Positions 8,467 through 16,471 of a stretch of 34,851 bases of DNA are shown piece by piece. Below the pieces are notes generated by a model. The model did no database searches. It was given only the letters and a program-made list of their open reading frames with translations, and was not told the origin of the DNA. Numbering within the stretch: position 1 is the stretch's first letter; each line of letters starts with the position of its first letter. The position numbers and the translations under genes are program-made. Origin of the DNA: Thermoproteota archaeon (GTDB lineage Archaea; Korarchaeota; Korarchaeia; Korarchaeales; Korarchaeaceae). Location of the stretch: contig WALU01000051.1 in NCBI GenBank assembly GCA_015522685.1, forward strand, positions 1 to 34,851, in the 5' to 3' direction.

Positions 8467-9130
8467 TTAATGAATAAAGATTGAGATAACTGTACCGATA
8501 ACTAGACTCGAAAGCATCGAACTAAGAGTAATCTCTGTTAGATTCATCTTGGGATATCCCCAAAGTAAACCGACATAATAAAAGGAAATAGTTGCATTTC
8601 CAACTATCTTTCTTATTTTAAAGAAAGTATTCAAATAAGCTTTAAAAAGATCTGGATTTGTGATATAAAAGTAGTACTGGGAAAGCGTTATAATATCTAT
8701 AAATAGCATAATATAGTATACATTATATGCAATGGAATTTGTTTTTAGAAGGTTACCATACTCTATACTAAATTCACCTAACGTAATCCAAAGAGGCCAT
8801 CCAATTCAAGTAGCGTGAAGAAATAGGCCAAAAACTTAGACAAAAAATGCCGGAATCCAGTGAATAATGTTACAGAGTAGTCCTTTCCTCTATCAAATAA
8901 GTTAATTTTATAAAAGGATAAAAATTCTGTTAGAATTGATAAGATAATAACAGGAAAGAGATATTAATGGTTAAATCATTATCGACATCGCTGATTAAAA
9001 TTGCAAGGCTTAATGAGGCAAGGAATCCTATAAATTGAGAAATTAAAGCACTTGTAATTATACCTTTTTTTGGGTAGTAGTAATAATTATTAATATAGCC
9101 TCCTAACTCCAAGGCTTTATCTCCTCTCAT
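8467..9130 (-). pseudogene. Membrane-protein gene broken by two frameshifts (possible ABC-2-type permease)
   Basis: Three consecutive minus-strand frames give one continuous-looking membrane protein. Segment 1 (from 9130) reads ALELGGYINNYYYYPKKG followed by a hydrophobic stretch. Segment 2 takes over near 8955-8935 with FPVIILSILTEFLSFYK and goes on to KFLAYFFTLLELDG. Segment 3 takes over near 8780-8805 with WPLWITLGEFSIEYGNLL and runs to the stop at 8467. Each frame hits a stop just after the next one opens, so two indels explain the picture. The G-G-Y-I..YYYYP-K-K pattern recalls the coupling helix of ABC-2 permeases, but this is tentative. The 5' end is unclear: an in-frame stop lies 12 bases before the ATG. 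Sequencing errors are an alternative explanation. Confidence 0.6.
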
Positions 9131-9340
9131 AAGGAACGCTTAGCCTTGCAACTCCTCCTAGTTGAGCCTAAGTTTTACTCTGAGTCGCGCGCGAATTATC
9201 TCTTTAATAGGGTCTAATTTGGTCTTTCCTTCTTTCCCTAACTTTCCATAAGTATTTTATCTGGCATACCATAACAATCATTGGGATGCTAATATTACTT
9301 TATTCTGAAGGTTACCCTCTTCAGCTGTAAGGTGATCCTA

Positions 9341-9841
9341 ATGAATATGAATATGGGAGAGTACTGCTTCAAACCAATCGGGTTGGTGAGAGTATTAAAT
9401 GAAAGAGAAGAGATAAAAAGTAGCTATGAAGGCGTCGAAGGATATGTTGAAATATTTAAAGAATTCTCGAAGGGCCTATTGAAGCTGGAAGGTTTTTCGC
9501 ACATAATTCTCATAACTCGCCTCCATGAAGCGACAGAGGAACAGAGGAGAGTATTGGTGGTCAAGCCTAGAAGACTTACTCGATTTGGTATATCAATGGA
9601 CGGTCTACCTGATGTAGGTGTATTTGCTTCTGACTCGCCTCACAGGCCCAACCCTATCGGCCTTCATATAGTAAGGCTAAAGAGAATAGAAGATAACAGG
9701 CTTTATGTCTCCGGCTTGGATACATTCGATAAAACACCAGTTTTAGATATAAAACCATATACTATATCTAGAAAGATAGAGAATCCAGGATATCCTAAAT
9801 GGTACATTGAGCTAGTTCATAAAACTGGAATAGAAGTATGA
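9341..9841 (+). CDS. trmO: tRNA (adenine(37)-N6)-methyltransferase TrmO (TsaA/UPF0066)
   Basis: This SAM-dependent enzyme methylates N6 of t6A at position 37 of tRNA, tuning decoding. From the chosen ATG it has 166 residues. It shows the family beta-barrel start KPIGLVRV, the SAM-site motif SPHRPNPIGLHIVRL (near 98-112) and DTFDKTPVLDIKPY (near 127-140). An in-frame GTG lies 9 bases earlier, but AGGTGAT at 9329-9335 is better placed as the Shine-Dalgarno for the ATG at 9341. Archaeal members are short single-domain proteins like this one. It stands alone between two long gene-poor stretches. Confidence 0.88.
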   Translation: MNMNMGEYCFKPIGLVRVLNEREEIKSSYEGVEGYVEIFKEFSKGLLKLEGFSHIILITRLHEATEEQRRVLVVKPRRLTRFGISMDGLPDVGVFASDSPHRPNPIGLHIVRLKRIEDNRLYVSGLDTFDKTPVLDIKPYTISRKIENPGYPKWYIELVHKTGIEV

Positions 9842-10509
9842 GGACGAAAACTAACTTCCCTTACTATTCAATTTTCTGAAGATCATGTATAACGCTTCAA
9901 CTGCTATAGAGATCCCAAAATAAGCCTATATCTGTAGTACATGAATTTTTTACCTAAAGTCGGGCTTTTTAGTCTAATGTCTTGGCGTCGAATGAAGAAT
10001 TAAGATATCTCTCAAAAGTTCAAGGAAGGCAGGGCGGATTCTTCGCCTTAAAAGTACTCACTCATTTATATGGTCCTATTTCCTGACGGTGCACAGCTGA
10101 CCAATCCTTGGGCATCATAATGAAGGCATCACCAAACTTCCTCTCCCCTTTGGGGATCTCTGATTTTTAGGGACTTCAAGGCTATCTAATAAAGAGAAAT
10201 TTTTTCTCTCGAGCCATAAGAGAATGAAACAGTACAAGGTAGTTATTTTCTATCCTAAAATTCTTAGGACTTCTTCTATCGACGCACTGCCGATTAAGAG
10301 AATTATTCTCCTTTAGTAAGTATAGGCATAAATATTATAACCTATTTCATACAGAATCAAGTAAATAGGCGGCTTATTTTCTTTAATTTGGCTCTCATGG
10401 AGAGTACTCTAGAATAGTGTGTTAGAAGTTACTTGCTATATATCATATCTGATCTAGCACAAATTATTAGATTGATAGTGATACAGTAGCTAATAATTGG
10501 TAGATAAAA
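9842..10509. other. 668-base gene-free region with a coding-like scrap
   Basis: No complete gene, tRNA or repeat family was recognised. Minus-strand bases 10166-10062 read as a protein-like run, ending with DAFIMMPKDWSAVHRQEIG-P-Y-K before a stop and beginning right after another stop. It has no start codon, so it looks like the remnant of a decayed gene of unknown identity. A small stem (TCCCC-TTT-GGGGA at 10144-10156) lies inside it. Bases 10440-10509 are AT-rich and could hold the PfkB promoter. Confidence 0.4.
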
Positions 10510-11394
10510 ATGGAAAGTGACTACCTAGCCATCGGGCATATTACAATAGATGAAATCTGGAAAGGAGATCATAGGAAAGAGGTAAGAATTGGAGGAAGTG
10601 CAGCCTATGGATCCATCTTCGCTTCAGGGCTAGGGTACAAGGCGAGTATTGTATCGAGGATAGGAAAGGATCTCCCAGGAGAGTTCTTGGATTATTTAGA
10701 GAATAGCGGAGTTAGCTTATATCTGCAAGTATCAGATTGCCGGACAACGAGATTCGTTATAAGAAGGGAAGAAGAAAAAGAAGTTATTAATCTATCCTCC
10801 TTATGCGATCCAATCTGGCCAGAAGACCTGAACGACTTGAAGGCTGATGTGATTCATCTTGGTCCAGTAGCATCTGAGGTAGATGATGAAATTATATCGA
10901 AATCGTTATCTCTAGGCAATATAGTTCTCCTGGATCTCCAAGGAATTCTTAGGCATTTTAATTTAAATGGGAGGATTGAACTAAGGAGAGAGAGGCTGAA
11001 CAGCATAGCTGGGCTAGATCTGGCAGTCCATGCAAATGAAGAGGAGGCAAAGGCTGCTACAGGAGAAAATGATCCATTAAAGGCTGTTGAAAGGCTATCA
11101 GATATGTTCTGGCTTGCGTCAATCACCTTAGGAATGAAGGGAGCCTTAATAGCATCATCTGAAGGATTGATAATAGCAAGTCCTCCCCAAGTTGAACAAA
11201 TAGATAGCATAGGAGCGGGAGATGTTTTTACAGCAGCTCTGGGGATTGCCCTTAATAGAGGGGATACATTCGAGGATGCTTCGAGATATGCAGTAGCGGC
11301 TTCAGTATCTTCGACCCTACACAAAGGATCATCAGCGATCCCGGAGGCTGATATAAGGAAGTTCATGAGGAAGGTATCTATAGCTTGGCTATAA
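10510..11394 (+). CDS. PfkB/ribokinase-family sugar or nucleoside kinase
   Basis: This 294-residue kinase phosphorylates a hydroxyl of a sugar or nucleoside using ATP. The N-terminal substrate region contains IGGSAAYGSIFASGLG (residues 27-42, the GG motif). The C-terminal PfkB signature is DSIGAGDVF (232-240), where GAGD forms the anion hole and D238 is the catalytic base. The start is an ATG with a TA-rich upstream stretch. The 11395-11481 gap separates it from the iron-sulfur genes. The substrate cannot be read from sequence; archaeal relatives act on ribose, adenosine/cytidine or 2-keto-3-deoxygluconate. Confidence 0.88.
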   Translation: MESDYLAIGHITIDEIWKGDHRKEVRIGGSAAYGSIFASGLGYKASIVSRIGKDLPGEFLDYLENSGVSLYLQVSDCRTTRFVIRREEEKEVINLSSLCDPIWPEDLNDLKADVIHLGPVASEVDDEIISKSLSLGNIVLLDLQGILRHFNLNGRIELRRERLNSIAGLDLAVHANEEEAKAATGENDPLKAVERLSDMFWLASITLGMKGALIASSEGLIIASPPQVEQIDSIGAGDVFTAALGIALNRGDTFEDASRYAVAASVSSTLHKGSSAIPEADIRKFMRKVSIAWL

Positions 11395-11424
11395 GATGGC
11401 TAATTGAGTGGCAGCTATGCCCTT

Positions 11425-11449
11425 AATTTAACTTAACTATAGTTAAATT
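11425..11449. promoter_or_regulatory. 9-bp inverted repeat (AATTTAACT / AGTTAAATT), possible operator
   Basis: AATTTAACT (11425-11433) and AGTTAAATT (11441-11449) are perfect inverted arms around a 7-base spacer. Inside it, TAACTATAGTTA (11434-11445) is itself a 12-base palindrome, so two overlapping symmetric sites exist. The site lies 32 bases before the MIP18-family gene and overlaps a TATA-like AT run, where a repressor would compete with TBP. It may equally be a chance AT-rich palindrome. Confidence 0.5.
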
Positions 11450-11481
11450 AATAAGATGGATAGGTAATAATCCAAGTTCTG

Positions 11482-11883
11482 TTGGTAGGGAGAGTGATAA
11501 AGACGGGGCTCAGTGCTGAGGAGAAAGAGCATATGAAAAAGGAAGCCATAGAGGCCCTAAAATCTGTTTACGATCCTGAAATACCTATAAATATAGTAGA
11601 TCTTGGTTTAATATATAGGATAGAAGTAGATGACGAAGGTAACGTTACGGTAGATATGACTCTAACCTCCCCTGGATGTCCTGTTGCCGAGATGGTTCTT
11701 AATATGGCTGAAGCATCTATAATGGAGAAGGTAGGAGAAGATAAAAAAATTACAGTGAATCTGATCTGGGATCCTCTATGGACGCCTGATAAAGTCTCAG
11801 AGGAGGGTAGAAATAAACTTCAGGAGATATATGGATATGACTTTGTTGGGGAATGGATAAAAAAGCAGAGAGGTGTGTCCTAA
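11482..11883 (+). CDS. MIP18/DUF59-family iron-sulfur assembly protein
   Basis: This 133-residue protein has one MIP18 (DUF59) domain, the family of SufT/PaaD and the eukaryotic CIA factor MIP18, which help mature Fe-S proteins. The conserved core begins ALKSVYDPEIPINIVDLGLIY and continues to LTSPGCPVAEM, with the invariant Cys in the GCP turn. The called start is a TTG without a Shine-Dalgarno, but it lies where a leaderless mRNA from the upstream AT box would begin. A better-equipped ATG at 11533 (GAGGAG 9 bases before) would give a 117-residue protein holding the whole domain. It heads a likely operon with two ferredoxin-containing MinD ATPases, which strengthens the Fe-S role. Confidence 0.88.
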   Translation: MVGRVIKTGLSAEEKEHMKKEAIEALKSVYDPEIPINIVDLGLIYRIEVDDEGNVTVDMTLTSPGCPVAEMVLNMAEASIMEKVGEDKKITVNLIWDPLWTPDKVSEEGRNKLQEIYGYDFVGEWIKKQRGVS

Positions 11884-11964
11884 TGCTAACGATTATCGAT
11901 CTTATATCTTGCTCGTCTGATTCCACTAAAGCCTCTCCTTTTAGCTTATTGGGAGGTGCAGTTA

Positions 11965-12852
11965 ATGGAACTAAAATCTAGAATGTTATCTATCTCAGGT
12001 GGAAAAGGAGGCACAGGAAAATCGACAGTGGCTGTGAATCTAGCTATCCTTCTAGCTGAGAATTATGATCTAGTAATGGCCGATCTGGACGTAGAAGACC
12101 CAAACGATCATATACTCCTCGGAGCTCAACTTCAAAATGAGAAGCCAATTAATATAATGCTCCCCTTCATTAAGTATAGTAGCTGTATAAAGTGTGGTGC
12201 CTGTGGAAAGGTTTGTGATACAGGAGCGATGCTCATAAGCCCGGACGGACTACCTTATGTAATTCCTAGGCTCTGTAGTGGATGTATGTCCTGCTACTTT
12301 GCCTGCCCAACAAAGGCCATAGTGCAGGGAGAGAGGACGATAGGCTACACCTATGATACCCCCATACAGTTTAAAGGGGAGGAGTTTCGCCTTATCACAG
12401 GTATATTGAGGGAAGGAGAAGAACATACGCCTCCCGCCGTAATTGCAGCTAAAGAGAGAGCCCTCTCTATAGAAAGGAGCTTCTACCTAATAGATACATC
12501 TGCAGGAACTAGTAACACTGTTGCTACAGCTATGGGCGGATCTAAGCTTTTGTTAGCTGTAACAGAACCAACTCCCCTTGGATTGCATGATCTAGAACTT
12601 ATATTACAACTTGCGTCCCAAATGAGCATAGAAACTTGGGTAGTAATGAATAGGTCTGGTTTGGGTCCTGAAGATGAGCATGATAAAATTGTAAAGAACT
12701 ATGGCTCTAAGATAGTGACGAGAATACCCTACTCTAGAAAGATCGTTGAATCCTATGTGAAGGGCATACCTATAGTCCTATCTCATCCAGAGTCTAAGGA
12801 GACCTCCATATTCAGAAAATTGGCCTTTATGGTTAAGGAGGTGATGGAATGA
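11965..12852 (+). CDS. MinD-superfamily P-loop ATPase with inserted double [4Fe-4S] ferredoxin (first of pair)
   Basis: This 295-residue cytoplasmic ATPase combines a deviant Walker A, SGGKGGTGKST (residues 11-21), and switch I DLDVEDPN with a ferredoxin module inserted in the fold. The cysteines are C74, C77, C80, C84 and C104, C107, C110, C114, enough for two [4Fe-4S] clusters; the first set is followed by Asp instead of the usual Pro. Start: a GTG at 11956 is in frame, but GGGAGGTG at 11951-11958 is placed for the ATG at 11965. The gene overlaps its partner by 4 bases (ATGA). The CPxC motif of Mrp/Nbp35 scaffolds is absent. The precise role (Fe-S carrier, redox-gated ATPase) is unknown. 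Confidence 0.88.
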   Translation: MELKSRMLSISGGKGGTGKSTVAVNLAILLAENYDLVMADLDVEDPNDHILLGAQLQNEKPINIMLPFIKYSSCIKCGACGKVCDTGAMLISPDGLPYVIPRLCSGCMSCYFACPTKAIVQGERTIGYTYDTPIQFKGEEFRLITGILREGEEHTPPAVIAAKERALSIERSFYLIDTSAGTSNTVATAMGGSKLLLAVTEPTPLGLHDLELILQLASQMSIETWVVMNRSGLGPEDEHDKIVKNYGSKIVTRIPYSRKIVESYVKGIPIVLSHPESKETSIFRKLAFMVKEVME

Positions 12853-13823
12853 TTGAAATGGCAATAGCAAGTGGGAAAGGAGGGGTAGGCAAATCTACAG
12901 TTTCATCAACAATAGCTATAACGCTAGCAAAGAAAAGGAAGGTTATAGCTGTTGATGCTGATGCTGACGCTCCTAATATGCACTTAATCTTAGGAATGAG
13001 GGAGTCAAAGTGGGAATGGGAAGAGCCATATAGTGACTCCATGGTGGCTAAGATAGTTCAAGCTAAATGCATTAAATGCGATGAATGCCGCAAGATCTGT
13101 CCATATAGAGCTATAAGCATAGATCCCCAAGGGAACTATGTGATAAGCCAAGTTATATGCGAAGGTTGCCTAACATGCTCACTTATCTGCCCAGTAAAAG
13201 GAGCCATAGTAAGAGAGCAAGCTCTATCTGGTATTATGCGAATGACTCATACAAAATATGGGTTTCCCCTGATCTCCGCCAGACTTAGTCCTGGAAGGCC
13301 TAATACGGGAAAACTTGTGACAGAGGAGAAAACAAAGGCTAAAGAGATAGCTGATCAGGAGACAGTTATAGTGGTAGATTCGGCAGCTGGAATAGGATGT
13401 CAGGTGGTATCGAGCCTCGCTGGAGCTAATATGGCCATTCTGGTAGCTGAGCCGACACCAGCAAGCTTCAATGCTCTAAAGAGAGTTCATACTCTAGCTA
13501 AGCATTTCATGCAACCTGCCGCTATAGTTATCAACAAATGGGATATGAACTCCCAGCTAAGCGAAGAAATTGAGGCATATGCTAGAGAGAATAACCTAGA
13601 TTTCTTAGGCAAGGTACCTTACGATGACTCTATTCCTAAGAGTATGGCCCTCATGAAGCCTGTTATGGAAGCATTTCCAGATAGCTCATCATCAAAGGCC
13701 TTGCTCGAAGTAGCCGAAAGGGTTGGCAGTATACTGGACAATTGGAGGAGTTGGTTCATGAGATACAGGCCAAAGAAGCCGGAGCCCTACAAGCCCGTGA
13801 TAATAAAGCCGGAAGGATTCTGA
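12849..13823 (+). CDS. MinD-superfamily P-loop ATPase with inserted double [4Fe-4S] ferredoxin (second of pair)
   Basis: This 324-residue partner of the preceding gene starts at the ATGA overlap behind GGAGGTG. The deviant Walker A is SGKGGVGKST (8-17), and switch I reads DADADAPNMH. The eight cluster cysteines sit at 74, 77, 80, 84, 104, 107, 110 and 114, exactly the numbering of the partner, but here both sets end in the standard Cys-Pro. It has an extra basic, Pro-rich tail (RYRPKKPEPYKP) missing from the partner. Paired genes of this kind are known in anaerobes and archaea and are thought to form a heterodimer; the client is not known. Confidence 0.9.
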   Translation: MIEMAIASGKGGVGKSTVSSTIAITLAKKRKVIAVDADADAPNMHLILGMRESKWEWEEPYSDSMVAKIVQAKCIKCDECRKICPYRAISIDPQGNYVISQVICEGCLTCSLICPVKGAIVREQALSGIMRMTHTKYGFPLISARLSPGRPNTGKLVTEEKTKAKEIADQETVIVVDSAAGIGCQVVSSLAGANMAILVAEPTPASFNALKRVHTLAKHFMQPAAIVINKWDMNSQLSEEIEAYARENNLDFLGKVPYDDSIPKSMALMKPVMEAFPDSSSSKALLEVAERVGSILDNWRSWFMRYRPKKPEPYKPVIIKPEGF

Positions 13824-13882
13824 TTCTACAACTTAATCCTACTAAACTAAACTATTTTTCTTTCTTATTATACTATAACCTT

Positions 13883-14641
13883 ATGTTACTTAATGGTAAA
13901 GTAGCTTTGATAACTGGAGGGACTTCTGGCATAGGCCTTGCCGCAGCTAAGCTGTTCAGCTCGGAAGGGGCATTTGTGGCGATAATGGGAAGAGACCCGT
14001 CTAAGGGAAAAGCAGTTCTTCCTGTTCTCTCGAACGCGACTTATCATAGGGGCGATGTTTCCAGAGAAGAAGATGCCAGAAGGGTCGTCAATGAAGTGGT
14101 GAGCTTACATGAAAGGATAGACATCCTGGTGAATGCTGCTGGTGCCTTCATCAGCTCTCCCATAGACGACATATCCGTGAAGGATTGGGACTATGTAATA
14201 AATGTGAATCTAAGAGGGACCTTTCTCATGACAAAGTTCTCCATCCCTCATATGGGTAATGCAATAATTAATGTCAGTTCGACAGCGGGAGTAAGTCCCT
14301 ATCCAAGAGGGACGGCTTACTGCTCATCAAAAGCAGCAATAATTGCTTTTTCTAAGGCTCTAGCTTTAGAATTAGCAGATAGAGGGATAAGAGTTAATGT
14401 TGTGGCTCCTGGCTTGACAGACACTCCTATGTTAAGGGGAATTGCTGGTAGCAATGAGAAAATGAGAAAATTTGCCTCACTAGTTCCTCTAAAAAGGATA
14501 GCATTGCCTGAGGAGATAGCCCAAGCGATACTATTCCTAGTTTCTAACAGAGCTTCCTACATAACTGGACAGGTTCTCGTTGTTGATGGAGGAATGACTG
14601 CAGGTAGATCGACCACTGCGGGCTCCCTATCTAAACATTAA
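13883..14641 (+). CDS. Short-chain dehydrogenase/reductase (SDR family)
   Basis: This 252-residue NAD(P)-dependent oxidoreductase carries the classical SDR set: TGGTSGIG cofactor motif (11-18), NAAG (84-87), the catalytic Ser in NVSSTAG (near 132), Y146 and K150 in YCSSK, and PGLTDTPM after the active site. A longer frame is open upstream, but it overlaps the previous gene and has no family similarity; the ATG at 13883, preceded by an AT-rich TATA-like run, gives the usual SDR N-terminus. It resembles FabG-type reductases, but the substrate is not deducible. Its last 11 bases overlap the end of the convergent flippase gene. Confidence 0.92.
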   Translation: MLLNGKVALITGGTSGIGLAAAKLFSSEGAFVAIMGRDPSKGKAVLPVLSNATYHRGDVSREEDARRVVNEVVSLHERIDILVNAAGAFISSPIDDISVKDWDYVINVNLRGTFLMTKFSIPHMGNAIINVSSTAGVSPYPRGTAYCSSKAAIIAFSKALALELADRGIRVNVVAPGLTDTPMLRGIAGSNEKMRKFASLVPLKRIALPEEIAQAILFLVSNRASYITGQVLVVDGGMTAGRSTTAGSLSKH

Positions 14642-15812
14642 CCTCCCTTTTCTTTTTCTTCCTCTCTTTTACCCTAGACTCTACTAAACCGAGAGTGCAA
14701 GCAACTCCCCTGTATATCAGCAGGGAGATAGCCAAACCAATTATGCCCATAATCGATCCAAGCATTATGATCGACAGCACCATAAAACTAACCGAAGCTA
14801 TGTTTACAATGAGGATTGCCACAGGATCCTCTCTACTATATTTCCCTGCGGCCCATATACTGAATATTGAATCGAAGATTATGGCAAAGGATGCTATTTG
14901 GGCTGGGGTCGCGCTCATGGGATAGAATCTAGGAAATAGGGTCCTCACAGTCCAAGGTATCAGGAGGAATGCTGACACAGCTACTGCTATAGAAAGAGCG
15001 ATTCCAACGATCTCAGCCATCTTTGTCTTCCTCCCAGAGGATTTCTCCGGTAGCAGGTAATTTGAGAGACTTACTGGTATAACTGTCATTGCAACGTAAA
15101 ACTGGAAAGCTAACTGGTAGTATCCTAAAGCTTCATTTCCAAAGAAGAATCCTATAAGTATCTTGTCAAGTCTTACCCCCATAGCACCTGTGAATCCTAT
15201 CAAAAGGGCCGTTACAGCGAACTCCACATGCTTCCTTATGGACCTGAGGCTTACCTTTAGATCCTTAATCCCCCTAAATATCCAGAGCGATAGAGCTAGG
15301 TAAATTAAAGCAAAACTATATAGAACTCCGCTTACCCCCCATTCAGGTACAAGCAGTATCACCAAGGAGAGTATAGCTGCTCTGCTGGTCCCCTGCATGA
15401 TAGCATAGTCCCTGTACTTCCTTCTTCCAAGCCTCTCCTTTATAGCCAGTGTGAAGAGAGAGCTTCCTAGGATTATCAACGGAAGGGATGGATGTATCAG
15501 CGTCAACGGAATGCCTATGAAAAGAGAGGCTATTAGAACCAGCATAATTGAAGATGGCAGTATGTCCTCTTCTCCCTTAGGAATATACGTTTGCACCGTA
15601 GTCGGAAGGCCAAGCCCAGCCATACTAGCAATTAGGGCACCAATGGATAATATATAATTTGCAAATCCATAATCGCCAACTGTCAGTATTGTGGCCAGTA
15701 TCAGCCAGATAGCAGCCCCCAGAATCACAGCAGCTAGGTTTCCAGCTGTGACTAGCAGTAACCCTTCCTGACTTAAGGCAGCGTGTAGAAGATCTTTAGG
15801 TGAATACTTCAT
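14631..15812 (-). CDS. Polysaccharide/oligosaccharide flippase-like membrane protein (MOP superfamily)
   Basis: This 393-residue, strongly hydrophobic protein has about 10-12 predicted membrane helices and a short basic tail (RVKERKKKKREV). The N-terminal pattern ILGAAIWLILATILTVGDYG and SIGALIASMAGLGLPTTVQ, followed by YIPKGEED, is typical of Wzx-like exporters that move lipid-linked glycans across the membrane. With the GT4 glycosyltransferase 4 kb away, it may serve surface glycan or protein N-glycan export (inference). The ATG at 15812 has an AT-rich GATAAAAAGG about 20 bases upstream. It converges with the SDR gene. Confidence 0.8.
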   Translation of the reverse strand: MKYSPKDLLHAALSQEGLLLVTAGNLAAVILGAAIWLILATILTVGDYGFANYILSIGALIASMAGLGLPTTVQTYIPKGEEDILPSSIMLVLIASLFIGIPLTLIHPSLPLIILGSSLFTLAIKERLGRRKYRDYAIMQGTSRAAILSLVILLVPEWGVSGVLYSFALIYLALSLWIFRGIKDLKVSLRSIRKHVEFAVTALLIGFTGAMGVRLDKILIGFFFGNEALGYYQLAFQFYVAMTVIPVSLSNYLLPEKSSGRKTKMAEIVGIALSIAVAVSAFLLIPWTVRTLFPRFYPMSATPAQIASFAIIFDSIFSIWAAGKYSREDPVAILIVNIASVSFMVLSIIMLGSIMGIIGLAISLLIYRGVACTLGLVESRVKERKKKKREVNV

Positions 15813-16471
15813 TTTAAGGACACCGCCTTTTTATCATTCTTTCCCATGGAGGGGATCTTAAAAAGATACTATAAGCTTCAGAGAGCATCTAAATGCCTAG
15901 TATCTGAGTTAGAAAGGCCCTGTTCTGATATAATTGATTCTCCAGGTAGCCTTATTATTACTGAAGAAAAATTGACGGTTGAATAACTAGGAGCTCAACT
16001 CTCATTCAGCAAGATTTCTACACCCATCACCCAACTCCAACAAGTCAAGTCAAGAAGGAAGAATAGATCAGGGAGATTCAGCCTAAGAACTTGTAGAGGT
16101 GGTTAGGGCGAGATCAATGATTGAACATCACGTTTTTAATCGCACTCAAAACCAAAAAACATGCGGCATTCTCTAAGAGAGAAGTGGCTTGACTTGGAAG
16201 ATGATACCTCTAATGTTGAGGCTTGGGATCCGAATATTTAAGCCTGGGTCTCACTTCCTCTTCTCGCTTTAGCGATAGGTTCCTGTGATGTGGATTCTAT
16301 GAGATGATAAAGAGCGCGCGATCTTCTAATAAAGAAAGAGCTTACCAAGATAGTTAACAATTAGTAACAAGTTATCAATTCACTAATAACTAACCAGTAG
16401 ATTGGGGAAACCCTCTATTATCCTTTTAGCTGGCTAGATATATTAATATACTTGTATTGATACCTTGTTAG
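15813..16471. other. 659-base intergenic region with micro-frames, no clear gene
   Basis: Divergent promoter space between the flippase and DHH genes. Two short frames look protein-like but are unproven: 15846-15986 (ATG, 46 residues, MEGILKRYYKLQRASK...) and 16161-16241 (ATG, 26 residues, MRHSLREKWLDLEDD...VEAWDPNI). The second ends inside a 6-base inverted repeat (AGGCTT/AAGCCT, 16219-16245). They may be remnants of lost genes or small proteins. No tRNA or mobile element was recognised. Confidence 0.4.
16438..16450 (+). promoter_or_regulatory. TATA-like box for the DHH gene
   Basis: The AT run ATATATTAATATA is centred about 28 bases before the ATG at 16472, the spacing expected for a leaderless archaeal mRNA. 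No Shine-Dalgarno is present before that ATG, which agrees. Confidence 0.55.
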
